A DNA stretch of 64,000 nucleotides, taken from positions 177,635-241,634 of the forward strand of contig NZ_JYLK01000008.1 of assembly GCF_001439805.1 (NCBI RefSeq). Direction: 5' to 3'. The DNA is from Pseudomonas trivialis (GTDB lineage: Bacteria; Pseudomonadota; Gammaproteobacteria; Pseudomonadales; Pseudomonadaceae). Under the pieces are notes generated by a model, which searched no databases, was not told the DNA's origin, and worked only from the letters and a program-made list of their open reading frames with translations. Of the stretch, positions 48,443-56,655 are shown piece after piece; position 1 is the first letter of the stretch; each line of letters opens with the position of its first letter. The position numbers were made by a program, and so were the translations under genes.

Positions 48443-49279
48443 TTAAGACCTGGCCAGGCGCAACAGGCGCTCACGCCACGCCGCCTGCGCCGGCAACGCC
48501 AGAAAGAAAGGGTTGAGCAACGATTCCCGCGCCGGATAGCTGAACCGCTCGCCGCTCAACTCCAACACCTCACCGCCCGCGCCTTCCAGCACACCCTGGG
48601 CCGCCGCCGTGTCCCACTGCGACGTGGGCGCCAGGCGTGGGTAGCAATCGGCGCTGCCTTCGGCCAGCAGGCAGAACTTCAGTGAGCTGCCGATATTGGC
48701 CAGCTTCAACTCACCCATGCCCTGGCTCAAACCATCCAGCAAACGCTCCTGCTCGGGGCTGGTGTGGCGGCGGCTGGCGACGACGGTAAACGCTTCGCCC
48801 TCGGCCGGGGTCTTGCGCACCTGGATCTGCCGGGGCGCTTCGTTTACATCCGACCGCCACGCGCCCAGTCCCGCACCACCAAAGTAGCAACGGCCGCTGG
48901 TGGGCATCGACACCACGCCAAACACCACGCGGCCCTGTTCGATCAACGCCACGTTGACGGTAAATTCTTCACTGCCGCTGATGAACTCCTTGGTGCCATC
49001 CAGCGGGTCCACCAGCCACCAGCGCTGCCAACCGGCGCGCACGCTCTGGTCGATATCGGCGTCCTCTTCGGACAACACGGGAATGCTCGGGTCCAGTGCA
49101 GTCAGGCCGGCGAGAATAAGGTGGTGGGCGGCGAGGTCTGCCGCCGTCACCGGCGAGTCATCCGCCTTGGCAGTGACCGCCACATCGGCGCGCCAATACG
49201 GCAGGATCACTTCACCGGCCTGGCGTGCCAACTCAATCACGGGGGCAATCAACGGGTGGCCTAAAAACAGTTCGCTCAT
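48443..49279 (-). CDS. cysQ: 3'(2'),5'-bisphosphate nucleotidase CysQ
   Basis: A 278-aa inositol-monophosphatase-superfamily enzyme that removes 3'-phosphate from PAP/PAPS, the by-product of sulfate assimilation. The metal site is complete: LSEEDADIDQS, WWLVDPLDGTKEFISGSEEF and, later, TSQWDTAAAQGVLEGAGGEV. The opening IELARQAGEVILPYW is typical of CysQ. It overlaps nudE by 4 nt (ATGA on the minus strand), so nudE-cysQ form an operon, both handling nucleotide by-products. Confidence 0.95.
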   Translation of the reverse strand: MSELFLGHPLIAPVIELARQAGEVILPYWRADVAVTAKADDSPVTAADLAAHHLILAGLTALDPSIPVLSEEDADIDQSVRAGWQRWWLVDPLDGTKEFISGSEEFTVNVALIEQGRVVFGVVSMPTSGRCYFGGAGLGAWRSDVNEAPRQIQVRKTPAEGEAFTVVASRRHTSPEQERLLDGLSQGMGELKLANIGSSLKFCLLAEGSADCYPRLAPTSQWDTAAAQGVLEGAGGEVLELSGERFSYPARESLLNPFFLALPAQAAWRERLLRLARS

Positions 49280-49842
49280 GCGCTAAAGGCTCCTCGCTGG
49301 GTCAGCAGGTCTCGTACCAGGTAGAGCGCGGCCAATGCACGGCCCTCGCTGAACTGCTCGTTTTGCGCCAGTTGCGACAGCTCGCGCAGGTTGATCCTGT
49401 CTACACGCATCGGCTCGGGCTCATCGCCTTCCAGGCGTTCTTCGTAGAGGTCGGTGGCCAGTACCACCTGGATTTTCTGGCTCATGTAGCCAGGCGACAA
49501 CGACAACTCGGTGATGTGTTCCAACTGATGCGCACCAAAGCCCGCCTCCTCCTTGAGTTCGCGGTTTGCCGCCGCCAGCACGTCCTCGCCAGGCTCGATT
49601 AATCCCTTTGGCAAGGACAGCTCATATTCGTCGGTCCCGCCACAGTATTCCTCGATCAGCAGCGCGTGGTCCGCATCGATCATTGCCACGATCATCACCG
49701 CGCCATAACCGGCGCCGCGTCCAACCAGACGCTCGTAGGTCCGCTCAACGCCATTGGAAAAGCGCAGTTGCACTTCCTCCACGCGGAACAAACGGCTACT
49801 GGCGACGATTTCGCGGGCGAGGACGGTGGGTTTCTGGCGCAT
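49276..49842 (-). CDS. nudE: ADP compounds hydrolase NudE
   Basis: A 188-aa Nudix hydrolase that splits ADP-ribose, NADH and ADP-sugars. The Nudix box is complete: GLIEPGEDVLAAANRELKEE continuing AGF (pattern Gx5Ex7REUxEExGU). EEYCGGTDEYELSLPKG upstream is the NudE/ADP-ribose pyrophosphatase substrate region. The start MRQKPTVLAREIVASSRLF matches usual NudE proteins. It is first in the nudE-cysQ pair; a HAD nucleotidase is divergent upstream with 87 nt between starts, where both promoters must lie. Confidence 0.93.
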   Translation of the reverse strand: MRQKPTVLAREIVASSRLFRVEEVQLRFSNGVERTYERLVGRGAGYGAVMIVAMIDADHALLIEEYCGGTDEYELSLPKGLIEPGEDVLAAANRELKEEAGFGAHQLEHITELSLSPGYMSQKIQVVLATDLYEERLEGDEPEPMRVDRINLRELSQLAQNEQFSEGRALAALYLVRDLLTQRGAFSA

Positions 49843-49929
49843 GAGAGGCTCCTTGGCGTGATCGGGTTACTATACCGTGGCTTTTCCGATTGTCTGTGTC
49901 GGATATCTTTACTTACATGAGACCGCCCC

Positions 49930-50592
49930 ATGCCCGCTTTGCCCTGGCACGCCATCGACACCGTCCTGCTGGACATGGACGGCACCCTGCTCGACCTGCA
50001 TTACGACAACCACTTCTGGATGGAGCACCTGCCGCAACGCTATGCCGACCTGCACGGGGTAAGCCGCGCCATGGCCGAGATGGAGCTGCAGCCTCTGTTC
50101 GAGCGTAATGCCGGACAATTGCAATGGTATTGCCTGGACTTCTGGAGCACCGAACTGAAGCTCCCGGTGCGCGAACTCAAGCTGGAAACCGCCCACCTGA
50201 TCGCCCTGCGCGCGGATGCCGACACGTTTCTGGCGGCGATCAAACAGGCCGGCAAGCGGGTGATCATGATCACCAACGCCCATCGTGACTCGCTATCGTT
50301 GAAGTTGGAGCGCATTGAGTTGGCGCCGTATTTCGAGCGATTGATCAGCTCCCACGATTATGGTTTCGCCAAGGAAAACCCGCAGTTCTGGGACGCCTTG
50401 CAGGCCGACATCGGCTTCGACCCCGCCCGCTGTCTGTTTATCGATGACACTTTGCCGATTCTGCGCAGTGCGCGGGATTTCGGCGTCGGACATTTGCTGG
50501 CAGTGAAAGAGCCGGACAGCCGAAAGGGGCCCAAGGACACCGCTGAATTTACCGCAGTCGACGACTACCGCGATCTCATTGCCGGACTCTAA
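49930..50592 (+). CDS. yrfG: GMP/IMP nucleotidase YrfG (HAD superfamily)
   Basis: A 220-aa HAD hydrolase. Motif I is LLDMDGTLLDLHYDNHFW (nucleophile and acid Asp), motif II the Thr in VIMITNAHRDSL, motif III the Lys in YGFAKENPQFW, and motif IV CLFIDDTLPILRSA. The insert after motif I (DNHFWMEHLPQRYA) is characteristic of YrfG, a GMP/IMP 5'-nucleotidase. It is divergent from nudE-cysQ, giving a cluster of nucleotide housekeeping genes. Its 3' end is followed within 6 nt by a REP pair. Confidence 0.9.
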   Translation: MPALPWHAIDTVLLDMDGTLLDLHYDNHFWMEHLPQRYADLHGVSRAMAEMELQPLFERNAGQLQWYCLDFWSTELKLPVRELKLETAHLIALRADADTFLAAIKQAGKRVIMITNAHRDSLSLKLERIELAPYFERLISSHDYGFAKENPQFWDALQADIGFDPARCLFIDDTLPILRSARDFGVGHLLAVKEPDSRKGPKDTAEFTAVDDYRDLIAGL

Positions 50593-50597
50593 ACCAC

Positions 50598-50685
50598 TGT
50601 GGGAGGGGGCTTGCCCCCGATAGCGGTGCATCAGAATCACCTCGGTGACTGACGCGGTGCTATCGGGAGCAAGCCCCCTCCCACA
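50598..50685. repeat. Inverted REP pair (REPIN)
   Basis: TGTGGGAGGGGGCTTGCCCC (50598 on) and its near reverse complement ending at 50685 flank about 40 nt. The element lies between convergent genes, and its right arm ends in TTTTT, so it may help end transcription. Confidence 0.87.
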
Positions 50686-50700
50686 TTTTTGATTTGCGTA

Positions 50701-51141
50701 TTACTCGGGAATGCGCAAAGTCTGCCCCGGATAGATTTTGTCCGGATGCGACAACAGCGGCTTGTTGGCCTCGAAGATCTTGTTGTACTGGTTGGCGTTG
50801 CCGTACACCGTCAGGGAAATCGCGCTGAGGGTGTCGCCTTTCTTCACCACCACGAAACGGGCGGCAGCCACAGCCGGGCCGGATACGGTGATCTGATCAT
50901 CCACACTCGCCACACCGGCAATGTTGCCCAATGCCAGCAGGATCTTTTCTTTCTCTTCCTGGGTCGCCACTTCACCGGTCACGGTGACCTTGTCGCCGTC
51001 TACCGTGGTTTGCACGTTTGGATTGCCCAGGCCGACTTTGGCCACATGCTCCTTCAATTGCTCACTGGCGTTGGCATTACCGGGCGTCAGCAGGTCGATC
51101 AACTTCTCGCCCGCTTCCTTGACAAAGCTTAAAAGACTCAT
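50701..51141 (-). CDS. BON and LysM domain protein (Kbp/YgaU type)
   Basis: A 146-aa protein starting at [26 protein letters not shown] lies 5-12 nt upstream of that ATG, while a longer start at 51186 has no ribosome site. The BON domain covers about residues 25-85 ([38 protein letters not shown]). The LysM domain runs from about 95 to the end ([34 protein letters not shown]). This architecture is that of E. coli Kbp (YgaU), a small potassium-binding stress protein without a signal peptide. Expression is often RpoS-linked in the family. Confidence 0.88.
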   Translation of the reverse strand: MSLLSFVKEAGEKLIDLLTPGNANASEQLKEHVAKVGLGNPNVQTTVDGDKVTVTGEVATQEEKEKILLALGNIAGVASVDDQITVSGPAVAAARFVVVKKGDTLSAISLTVYGNANQYNKIFEANKPLLSHPDKIYPGQTLRIPE

Positions 51142-51280
51142 GGTGCGCTCTCCTTGGGATTCGGGATTTGATTTCCAGATGCTCAAGACTAGACCCGCCC
51201 TGCAGACGTGGGTTCCGGCCCGAGCACAGACCCAAACGCGCTAGAATCCCCCCGCCATTGGAATAAGCCCCGGAGCGAAG

Positions 51281-52168
51281 ATGGACATCAAACAGTTGAA
51301 ATTCCTCATCGCCCTCGACGAAACCCGTCACTTCGGCCAGGCGGCGGCGCGTTGTCACATCACCCAGCCGACCCTGTCGATGCGCCTGCGCAGCCTGGAA
51401 GAAGAGCTGGACCTGCCGCTGGTCAATCGAGGCCAGCGGTTCGAAGGCTTCACCGCCCCCGGCGAACGTGTGCTGGCCTGGGCCCGCACCGTGCTGGCGG
51501 CGTATGACGGTTTGCAGGCCGAGGCGGCCGCCTGTCGCGGCAATCTGGTAGGTACGCTGCGTCTGGGCGTGGTGCCGCTGTCGAGCTTTGACCCGTTGGC
51601 GCTGATGCAACAACTGCACAAGGAGCACCCCAGCCTGCGTTTTGAACTGTCAGCCCTTAGCTCCGAACAGATTCTGGAGCAACTGGCGAGTAATCGGCTG
51701 GACCTTGGCGTGTCGTATCTGGAGCGCCTGGACACCGAACGCTTCGACTCCCTGGCCCTCGGCGAAACGCGCATGGGCCTGCTCTACGATCAACGTTTCT
51801 TCAGCTTCGGCGATACGCCGTTGAGCTGGGAAGCGCTGATTGAGCTGCCCCTGGGCATGCTCACCAGCGGCATGCACTTTCGCCAGTCCATCGATCACAA
51901 CTTCCACAGCCGTGGCCTCAACCCACAACCATTGTTGCAGACCGATGCCGTTCATCAGTTGCTGCAAGCGGTGCACGGCGGGCTGTGTTGCGCGGTGATG
52001 CCGCTGGAGGGCGGTCTGGATGCGCTCACCGAGCATTTGCGCCTGCAACCCATCGAAGATGCCCACACCCTCGCGCGCCTGGGGCTGATCATGCGGCGCG
52101 GCGCACCACGCTCGGCCCTGGCAGAGGCCTGCTTCGCGCTGTTTCAGAAATCACAGAAAGCTTCTTGA
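51281..52168 (+). CDS. LysR-family transcriptional regulator
   Basis: A 295-aa DNA-binding regulator. The winged helix-turn-helix is residues 1-60 (MDIKQLKFLIALDETRHFGQ, HITQPTLSMRLRSLEEELDL). The co-inducer domain follows from about 90 (GTLRLGVVPLSSFDPLALM). It lies 97 nt upstream of fdhD on the same strand rather than divergent, and it may control fdhD and the molybdoenzyme gene. The ligand is unknown. A start at 51281 fits the usual N-terminus of this family. Confidence 0.9.
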   Translation: MDIKQLKFLIALDETRHFGQAAARCHITQPTLSMRLRSLEEELDLPLVNRGQRFEGFTAPGERVLAWARTVLAAYDGLQAEAAACRGNLVGTLRLGVVPLSSFDPLALMQQLHKEHPSLRFELSALSSEQILEQLASNRLDLGVSYLERLDTERFDSLALGETRMGLLYDQRFFSFGDTPLSWEALIELPLGMLTSGMHFRQSIDHNFHSRGLNPQPLLQTDAVHQLLQAVHGGLCCAVMPLEGGLDALTEHLRLQPIEDAHTLARLGLIMRRGAPRSALAEACFALFQKSQKAS

Positions 52169-52265
52169 TCGACGGCATCTATTGGCAGATCAGTACTGGC
52201 GATTAGACGCGACGCTTTGTCGCGCCTAGTCTAAGCATTGACCAATCCGCCGATGGTACTGCCCC

Positions 52266-53105
52266 ATGAACGCCAAGCACCCGGTTTGCGCGGCGCCCGC
52301 TCTTGACACGCCTGCGCCCGCCGCCAGCCAGAGCTACCAGTTCTGCAACCTTGAACACACGGAAGTCGCCAGCACCGCGCTGGCCGAAGAAGTGGCGTTG
52401 GCGATCGCCTACAACGACATCAGCCAGGCCGTCATGCTGGTGACGCCGACGGACCTGGAAGACTTCATCGTCGGCTTCAGCCTGGGCAGTGGCATCATTG
52501 CCGACGTCAGCGACATCTATGACCTCAAACTCAGTGGTTCGGGTTCGGCGCAGTACGCCGAGGTGCAGATCTCCAGCCGCGCGTTCTGGAACCTCAAGCA
52601 GCAGCGCCGCCAACTGGCCGGCACCAGCGGCTGTGGGTTATGCGGCGTCGAAGCGGTGGAACAAGCCTTGCCGGACCTCAACGTGCTGCCCGGCGCGCCG
52701 TTGCCGCCTGCTGACTGGCTGGACGGCCTGCGTCAACGCATCAGCGCATTTCAGCCGTTGGGCCAGCACAGCGGCGCCGTGCACGCAGCGGTGTTCATGA
52801 ACGGCCAGGGCGAATTGCTGCTGGGCCGCGAAGACATCGGCCGGCATAACGCCCTCGACAAGTTGATCGGTGCATTGATCCGCCAAAAAATCCCGACTGA
52901 CGGCGGCCTGGCGATTGTCACCAGCCGTTGCAGCCTCGAATTGATCCAGAAAGTCCTGCGCGCGGGCATCCAGACCCTGGTCAGCCTGTCGTCGCCCACC
53001 GGCCTGGCCCTGCAATGGGCGCGCCGGCACAACCTCAATCTCATCCACCTGCCGCAGAAAAGTGCGCCGCGGGTCTACAGCCCTGCGATGGAGAACCAGC
53101 CGTGA
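52266..53105 (+). CDS. fdhD: Formate dehydrogenase accessory sulfurtransferase FdhD
   Basis: A 279-aa protein that carries sulfur from IscS to the molybdenum cofactor of formate dehydrogenases. The sulfur-relay pair is Cys123 and Cys126 in TSGCGLCGVEAVEQ. HAAVFMNGQGELLLGREDIG and HNALDKLIGALI are diagnostic FdhD stretches, and RCSLELIQKVLRAG lies near the end. It overlaps the next gene by 4 nt (GTGA), so the maturase and its likely client are made together. Confidence 0.96.
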   Translation: MNAKHPVCAAPALDTPAPAASQSYQFCNLEHTEVASTALAEEVALAIAYNDISQAVMLVTPTDLEDFIVGFSLGSGIIADVSDIYDLKLSGSGSAQYAEVQISSRAFWNLKQQRRQLAGTSGCGLCGVEAVEQALPDLNVLPGAPLPPADWLDGLRQRISAFQPLGQHSGAVHAAVFMNGQGELLLGREDIGRHNALDKLIGALIRQKIPTDGGLAIVTSRCSLELIQKVLRAGIQTLVSLSSPTGLALQWARRHNLNLIHLPQKSAPRVYSPAMENQP

Positions 53106-55450
53106 GCAATCATCATCAAGCCGACCAAACCCCGACCCCGCGCTACAAGCCCTACAAAGGCCCGGCAGGCGGCTGGGGCGCACTGATCAGCGTGGCCCAG
53201 GCGTGGTTGACCAGCGACAACGCGCTGAAAAACCTGCGCATGATGCTCAAGACCAACCAGAACGGCGGATTCGACTGCCCGGGCTGCGCCTGGGGTGACT
53301 CGCCGGAAAGCGGCATGGTCAAGTTCTGCGAAAACGGCGCCAAGGCGGTCAACTGGGAAGCCACCAAGCGCCGGGTCGATGCGGCATTCTTTGCCAGGCA
53401 CAGCGTCACCGCGTTGCTGGAACAGAGCGACTACTGGCTCGAATACCAGGGCCGCCTGACCGAGCCGATGCGTTATAACGCCGAAATCGACCGCTATCAG
53501 CCGGTCAGCTGGGAAGCGGCCTTCGACCTGATCGGCAAGCGCCTCAATGCCCTGCCCAGCCCGGACATGGCCGAGTTCTACACCTCGGGCCGCGCCAGCA
53601 ACGAAGCGGCGTACCTGTACCAGCTGTTCGTGCGCGCCTACGGCACCAACAACTTCCCGGATTGCTCGAACATGTGCCACGAGGCCAGCGGCGTAGCCCT
53701 GGCGCAAAGCGTGGGCGTCGGCAAAGGCACCGTGACCTTTGATGACTTCGAACATGCCGATGCGATCTTCGTGTGGGGCCAGAACCCCGGCACCAACCAC
53801 CCGCGCATGCTCGAACCGCTGCGTGAAGCGGTTAAACGCGGCGCCCAGGTGGTGTGCATCAACCCGCTCAAGGAACGCGGCCTGGAACGCTTCCAGCATC
53901 CGCAACATCCGCTGGAAATGCTCACCAACGGTGACAAGCCCACCAACACCGCCTATTTCCGCCCGGCGCTGGGCGGCGACATGGCCATCCTGCGCGGCAT
54001 GGCCAAGTTTCTGCTGCTGTGGGAGCGCCAGGCCCAGGCCGAAGGCAAGGAAGCGGTGTTCGACCACGACTTCCTCAACGAACACACCGCCAACGTGCTC
54101 GATTACCTCGCCAGGATCGATGACACCTCGTGGGATGAAATCGTCGAGCAGTCCGGCCTCACCCTGGTCGAGATCGAGCAGGCCGCGCGCATGTACGCCA
54201 AGGGCAAGAACGTGATCATGTGCTGGGCGATGGGCATCACCCAGCATCGCCACTCGGTGCCGACCATCCAGGAAATCGCCAACCTGATGCTGCTGCGCGG
54301 CAACATCGGCCGCCCCGGCGCTGGCCTGTGCCCGGTGCGTGGCCACAGCAACGTGCAGGGCGACCGCACCATGGGCATCAACGAGCGCCCACCGGTCGCG
54401 TTTCTGGATTCCCTGGAGCGTCGTTTTCAGTTCCAGGTGCCGCGCACCAACGGCCACAACGTGGTGGAAGCAATTCACGCCATGCTCGAAGGCCGCTCCA
54501 AAGTCTTCATCGCCCTGGGCGGTAACTTCGCCCAGGCCACGCCGGACAGCTCGCGCACCTTCGAAGCGCTGCGCAATTGCGACCTGACCGTGCAGATCAG
54601 CACCAAGCTCAACCGCAGCCACCTGATGCACGGTAAGGACGCACTGATTTTGCCGTGCCTGGGCCGTACCGACATCGACATCCAGGCCGACGGCCCGCAG
54701 GCGGTAACGGTAGAAGATTCGTTCAGCATGGTTCACGGCTCCAATGGCCAGTTGCAACCGTTGTCGAAGCTGATGAAATCGGAGCCTGCGATCATCGCCG
54801 GTATCGCCGCCGCCACCCTGGGCAGCAAGCCGGTGGACTGGAACTGGCTGGTGGCCGACTACGGGCGCATTCGCGACCTGATCGCCGACACCATTCCAGG
54901 CTTCAAGGATTTCAACGAACGCATCAAGCACCCCGGCGGTTTCTACCTCGGCAACTCGGCCGGCGCGCGTCGCTGGAACACCCCGCTGGGCCGCGCCAAC
55001 TTCCGGGCGAACATCCTGCCAAAAGACCTGATCCACGAGCGCACCCACGCTACGGGCCGGGTGCCGGACCTGATCATGCAGTCGATGCGCTCCCACGATC
55101 AGTACAACACCACCATTTATGGCCTGGACGACCGTTATCGCGGAGTGAAAGGCCAACGTGACGTGCTGTTCGTCAACGAAGCGGACATCATCCGCCTGGG
55201 CTTCAAGCCGGGGCAGAAGGCCGACATTGTGTCGCTGTGGGAAGACGGCCGTGAGCGCCGCGTGAAGGGCTTCACCCTGCTGGCCTTTGATATTCCGGCC
55301 GGTCAGGCTGCCGCGTACTACCCGGAAGTGAACCCGCTGGTGCCGTTGGAAAGCACCGGGGATGGCAGCCATACGCCAACCTCGAAGTTCGTGGCGATCC
55401 GCCTGGAAGCGGCGAGTGACAACGGGTTGATCATGGCCCGCACTGCATAA
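53102..55450 (+). CDS. FdhF/YdeP-family molybdopterin oxidoreductase
   Basis: A 782-aa cytoplasmic molybdoenzyme, started at the GTG (53102) that overlaps fdhD. The N-terminus FDCPGCAWGDSPESG holds two Cys. AEFYTSGRASNEAAYLYQLF, NMCHEASGVALAQSVGVGKG, DAIFVWGQNPGTNHPRML and RGHSNVQGDRTMG are the bis-MGD binding stretches of the 'oxidoreductase alpha (molybdopterin) subunit' family (YdeP, FdhF-like). The usual four-Cys cluster motif of true FdhF is not evident. The metal-ligand position may be Cys in SNMCHEASG, not selenocysteine. Its direct partnership with FdhD suggests formate oxidation, but YdeP relatives have uncertain substrates. Confidence 0.9.
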   Translation: MSNHHQADQTPTPRYKPYKGPAGGWGALISVAQAWLTSDNALKNLRMMLKTNQNGGFDCPGCAWGDSPESGMVKFCENGAKAVNWEATKRRVDAAFFARHSVTALLEQSDYWLEYQGRLTEPMRYNAEIDRYQPVSWEAAFDLIGKRLNALPSPDMAEFYTSGRASNEAAYLYQLFVRAYGTNNFPDCSNMCHEASGVALAQSVGVGKGTVTFDDFEHADAIFVWGQNPGTNHPRMLEPLREAVKRGAQVVCINPLKERGLERFQHPQHPLEMLTNGDKPTNTAYFRPALGGDMAILRGMAKFLLLWERQAQAEGKEAVFDHDFLNEHTANVLDYLARIDDTSWDEIVEQSGLTLVEIEQAARMYAKGKNVIMCWAMGITQHRHSVPTIQEIANLMLLRGNIGRPGAGLCPVRGHSNVQGDRTMGINERPPVAFLDSLERRFQFQVPRTNGHNVVEAIHAMLEGRSKVFIALGGNFAQATPDSSRTFEALRNCDLTVQISTKLNRSHLMHGKDALILPCLGRTDIDIQADGPQAVTVEDSFSMVHGSNGQLQPLSKLMKSEPAIIAGIAAATLGSKPVDWNWLVADYGRIRDLIADTIPGFKDFNERIKHPGGFYLGNSAGARRWNTPLGRANFRANILPKDLIHERTHATGRVPDLIMQSMRSHDQYNTTIYGLDDRYRGVKGQRDVLFVNEADIIRLGFKPGQKADIVSLWEDGRERRVKGFTLLAFDIPAGQAAAYYPEVNPLVPLESTGDGSHTPTSKFVAIRLEAASDNGLIMARTA

Positions 55451-55461
55451 ATTACAGGCAC

Positions 55462-55492
55462 AAAAAAGGCCGCTTTTTGCATAAAAGCGGCC
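55462..55492 (-). terminator. Hairpin with a T-run on the minus strand
   Basis: GGCCGCTTTT (55468-55477) pairs with AAAAGCGGCC (55483-55492). A6 on the left makes a T-run only for a minus-strand transcript, yet the neighbouring genes are on the plus strand. It may still end the molybdoenzyme transcript inefficiently. Confidence 0.6.
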
Positions 55493-55650
55493 GTTCCGAA
55501 GTGAATAGAGACTGGTAAAAACAACTTAAGTTCCCTATAAAAAACAGTAAGTTAGCGACTTTTATACAACTATTGCCACTGGTCGGATTTCGATTGTCAG
55601 CATTCTCCTGCGACCTCAGGATCGCGGCGTCATCCTCTTGAGGTCTCCCT

Positions 55651-56124
55651 ATGAAGTTCTCCTCGATTCTCCTGCTGTCCTTTAGCCTCGCCAGCGGCGC
55701 AGCCATGGCGGGTGGCACCACCGAAGCCGGTGTGGGCGGTGCATTGGGCGGGGTTCTGGGTTCGGTTGTAGGCCAGCAGATCGGTGGCAATACAGGTTCG
55801 GCCATCGGTGCAGCCCTGGGCGGCGCGGGTGGCAGCGCGGTGGGTGCCGACAAACGCAGCCGTGGCGAAGCCGCCATCGGCGGTGCATTGGGCGCGGCCG
55901 GCGGCAATGTGGTAGGTCGCAGCGTCGGCGGCAACACCGGCAGCCTGGTCGGCGCAGCCGCCGGCGGTGGTGCTGGGGGCGCGCTGGGCAACTACATGGG
56001 CAACAGGAGCGATGACGATGATCGCCGCTACCGTGGGCGCGATAACCGCCGTTATGACCGTGATGACCATCGCGGCCGTGGCCATGCCTATGGCCATCGC
56101 AAACATCACCATCGTCACCGCTGA
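55651..56124 (+). CDS. Glycine-zipper surface/outer-membrane protein
   Basis: A 157-aa exported protein with a signal peptide (MKFSSILLLSFSLASGAAMA). The body is Gly/Ala-rich with repeated GxxxGxxxG zipper runs, such as GVGGALGGVLGSVVGQQIGG and GAALGGAGGSAVGADKRSRG, and then a second similar set. This matches the YMGG/17-kDa-antigen-like glycine zipper class that spans or sits in the outer membrane. The C-terminus from about 118 is strongly charged (RSDDDDRRYRGRDNRRYDRD) and ends in a His/Lys/Arg tail. AGGT lies just upstream. Role unknown; stress-response envelope proteins of this type are common. Confidence 0.8.
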   Translation: MKFSSILLLSFSLASGAAMAGGTTEAGVGGALGGVLGSVVGQQIGGNTGSAIGAALGGAGGSAVGADKRSRGEAAIGGALGAAGGNVVGRSVGGNTGSLVGAAAGGGAGGALGNYMGNRSDDDDRRYRGRDNRRYDRDDHRGRGHAYGHRKHHHRHR

Positions 56125-56149
56125 GGTCTGAAGACCACAGCACATCCGG

Positions 56150-56177
56150 TGTGGGAGGGGGCTTGCTCCCTCTCACG
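56150..56177. repeat. REP element (single hairpin)
   Basis: TGTGGGAGGGGGCTTGCTCC then CTCTCACG, an imperfect palindrome 26 nt past the stop at 56124. Confidence 0.8.
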
Positions 56178-56198
56178 TTTGGATCCGTGATGTTGTGG

Positions 56199-56630
56199 CT
56201 AAATAACCAACCGCTGCAACGCCTCACGCAACGTCTGCGGGATCGCCACAGGCTGATTCGAGGCCCGATCCACGAATACATGCACAAACCGCCCCGCCGC
56301 ACAGGCCTCTTCCTCGCCGGCCTTGAACACCGCCAACTCATACTGCACCGAGCTGTTGCCCAACTTGCCCACGCGCAAGCCGACGTCGATGCGCTCGGGA
56401 AAGGCAATCGACGCAAAATAATCACACGCCGAACTCACCACAAAGCCCACCACCTCGCCGTCATGAATATCCAACCCGCCTTGCTCGATCAGGTAGGTAT
56501 TTACCGCCGTATCGAAAAAGCTGTAGTAGGTGACGTTGTTCACATGGCCATACACATCATTGTCGTGCCAGCGCGTGATGATCGGCTGGAAGTGAGCGTA
56601 GTTGGCGCGTAGCGGCACTGATTCGGGCAT
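56199..56630 (-). CDS. Acyl-CoA thioesterase (4-hydroxybenzoyl-CoA type)
   Basis: A 143-aa hot-dog fold enzyme; ATG at 56630 ([15 protein letters not shown]) is preferred, and an ATG two codons upstream is also possible. [20 protein letters not shown] is the class signature, with the catalytic Asp in the first strand/helix region. [20 protein letters not shown] and [16 protein letters not shown] follow as expected. Substrates are probably medium acyl-CoAs; the exact one is unknown. It is followed on the minus strand by a REP element and lies just downstream of the RecQ-type helicase gene, 25 nt away. Confidence 0.88.
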   Translation of the reverse strand: MPESVPLRANYAHFQPIITRWHDNDVYGHVNNVTYYSFFDTAVNTYLIEQGGLDIHDGEVVGFVVSSACDYFASIAFPERIDVGLRVGKLGNSSVQYELAVFKAGEEEACAAGRFVHVFVDRASNQPVAIPQTLREALQRLVI

Positions 56631-56655
56631 TGGCAACTCTCTTCAAGGTGTCTGT

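Noticed and set aside
53075..55372. 765-codon minus-strand frame opposite the molybdoenzyme gene
   Set aside because: The plus-strand frame has clear molybdopterin motifs; the minus frame has none and begins and ends inside it.
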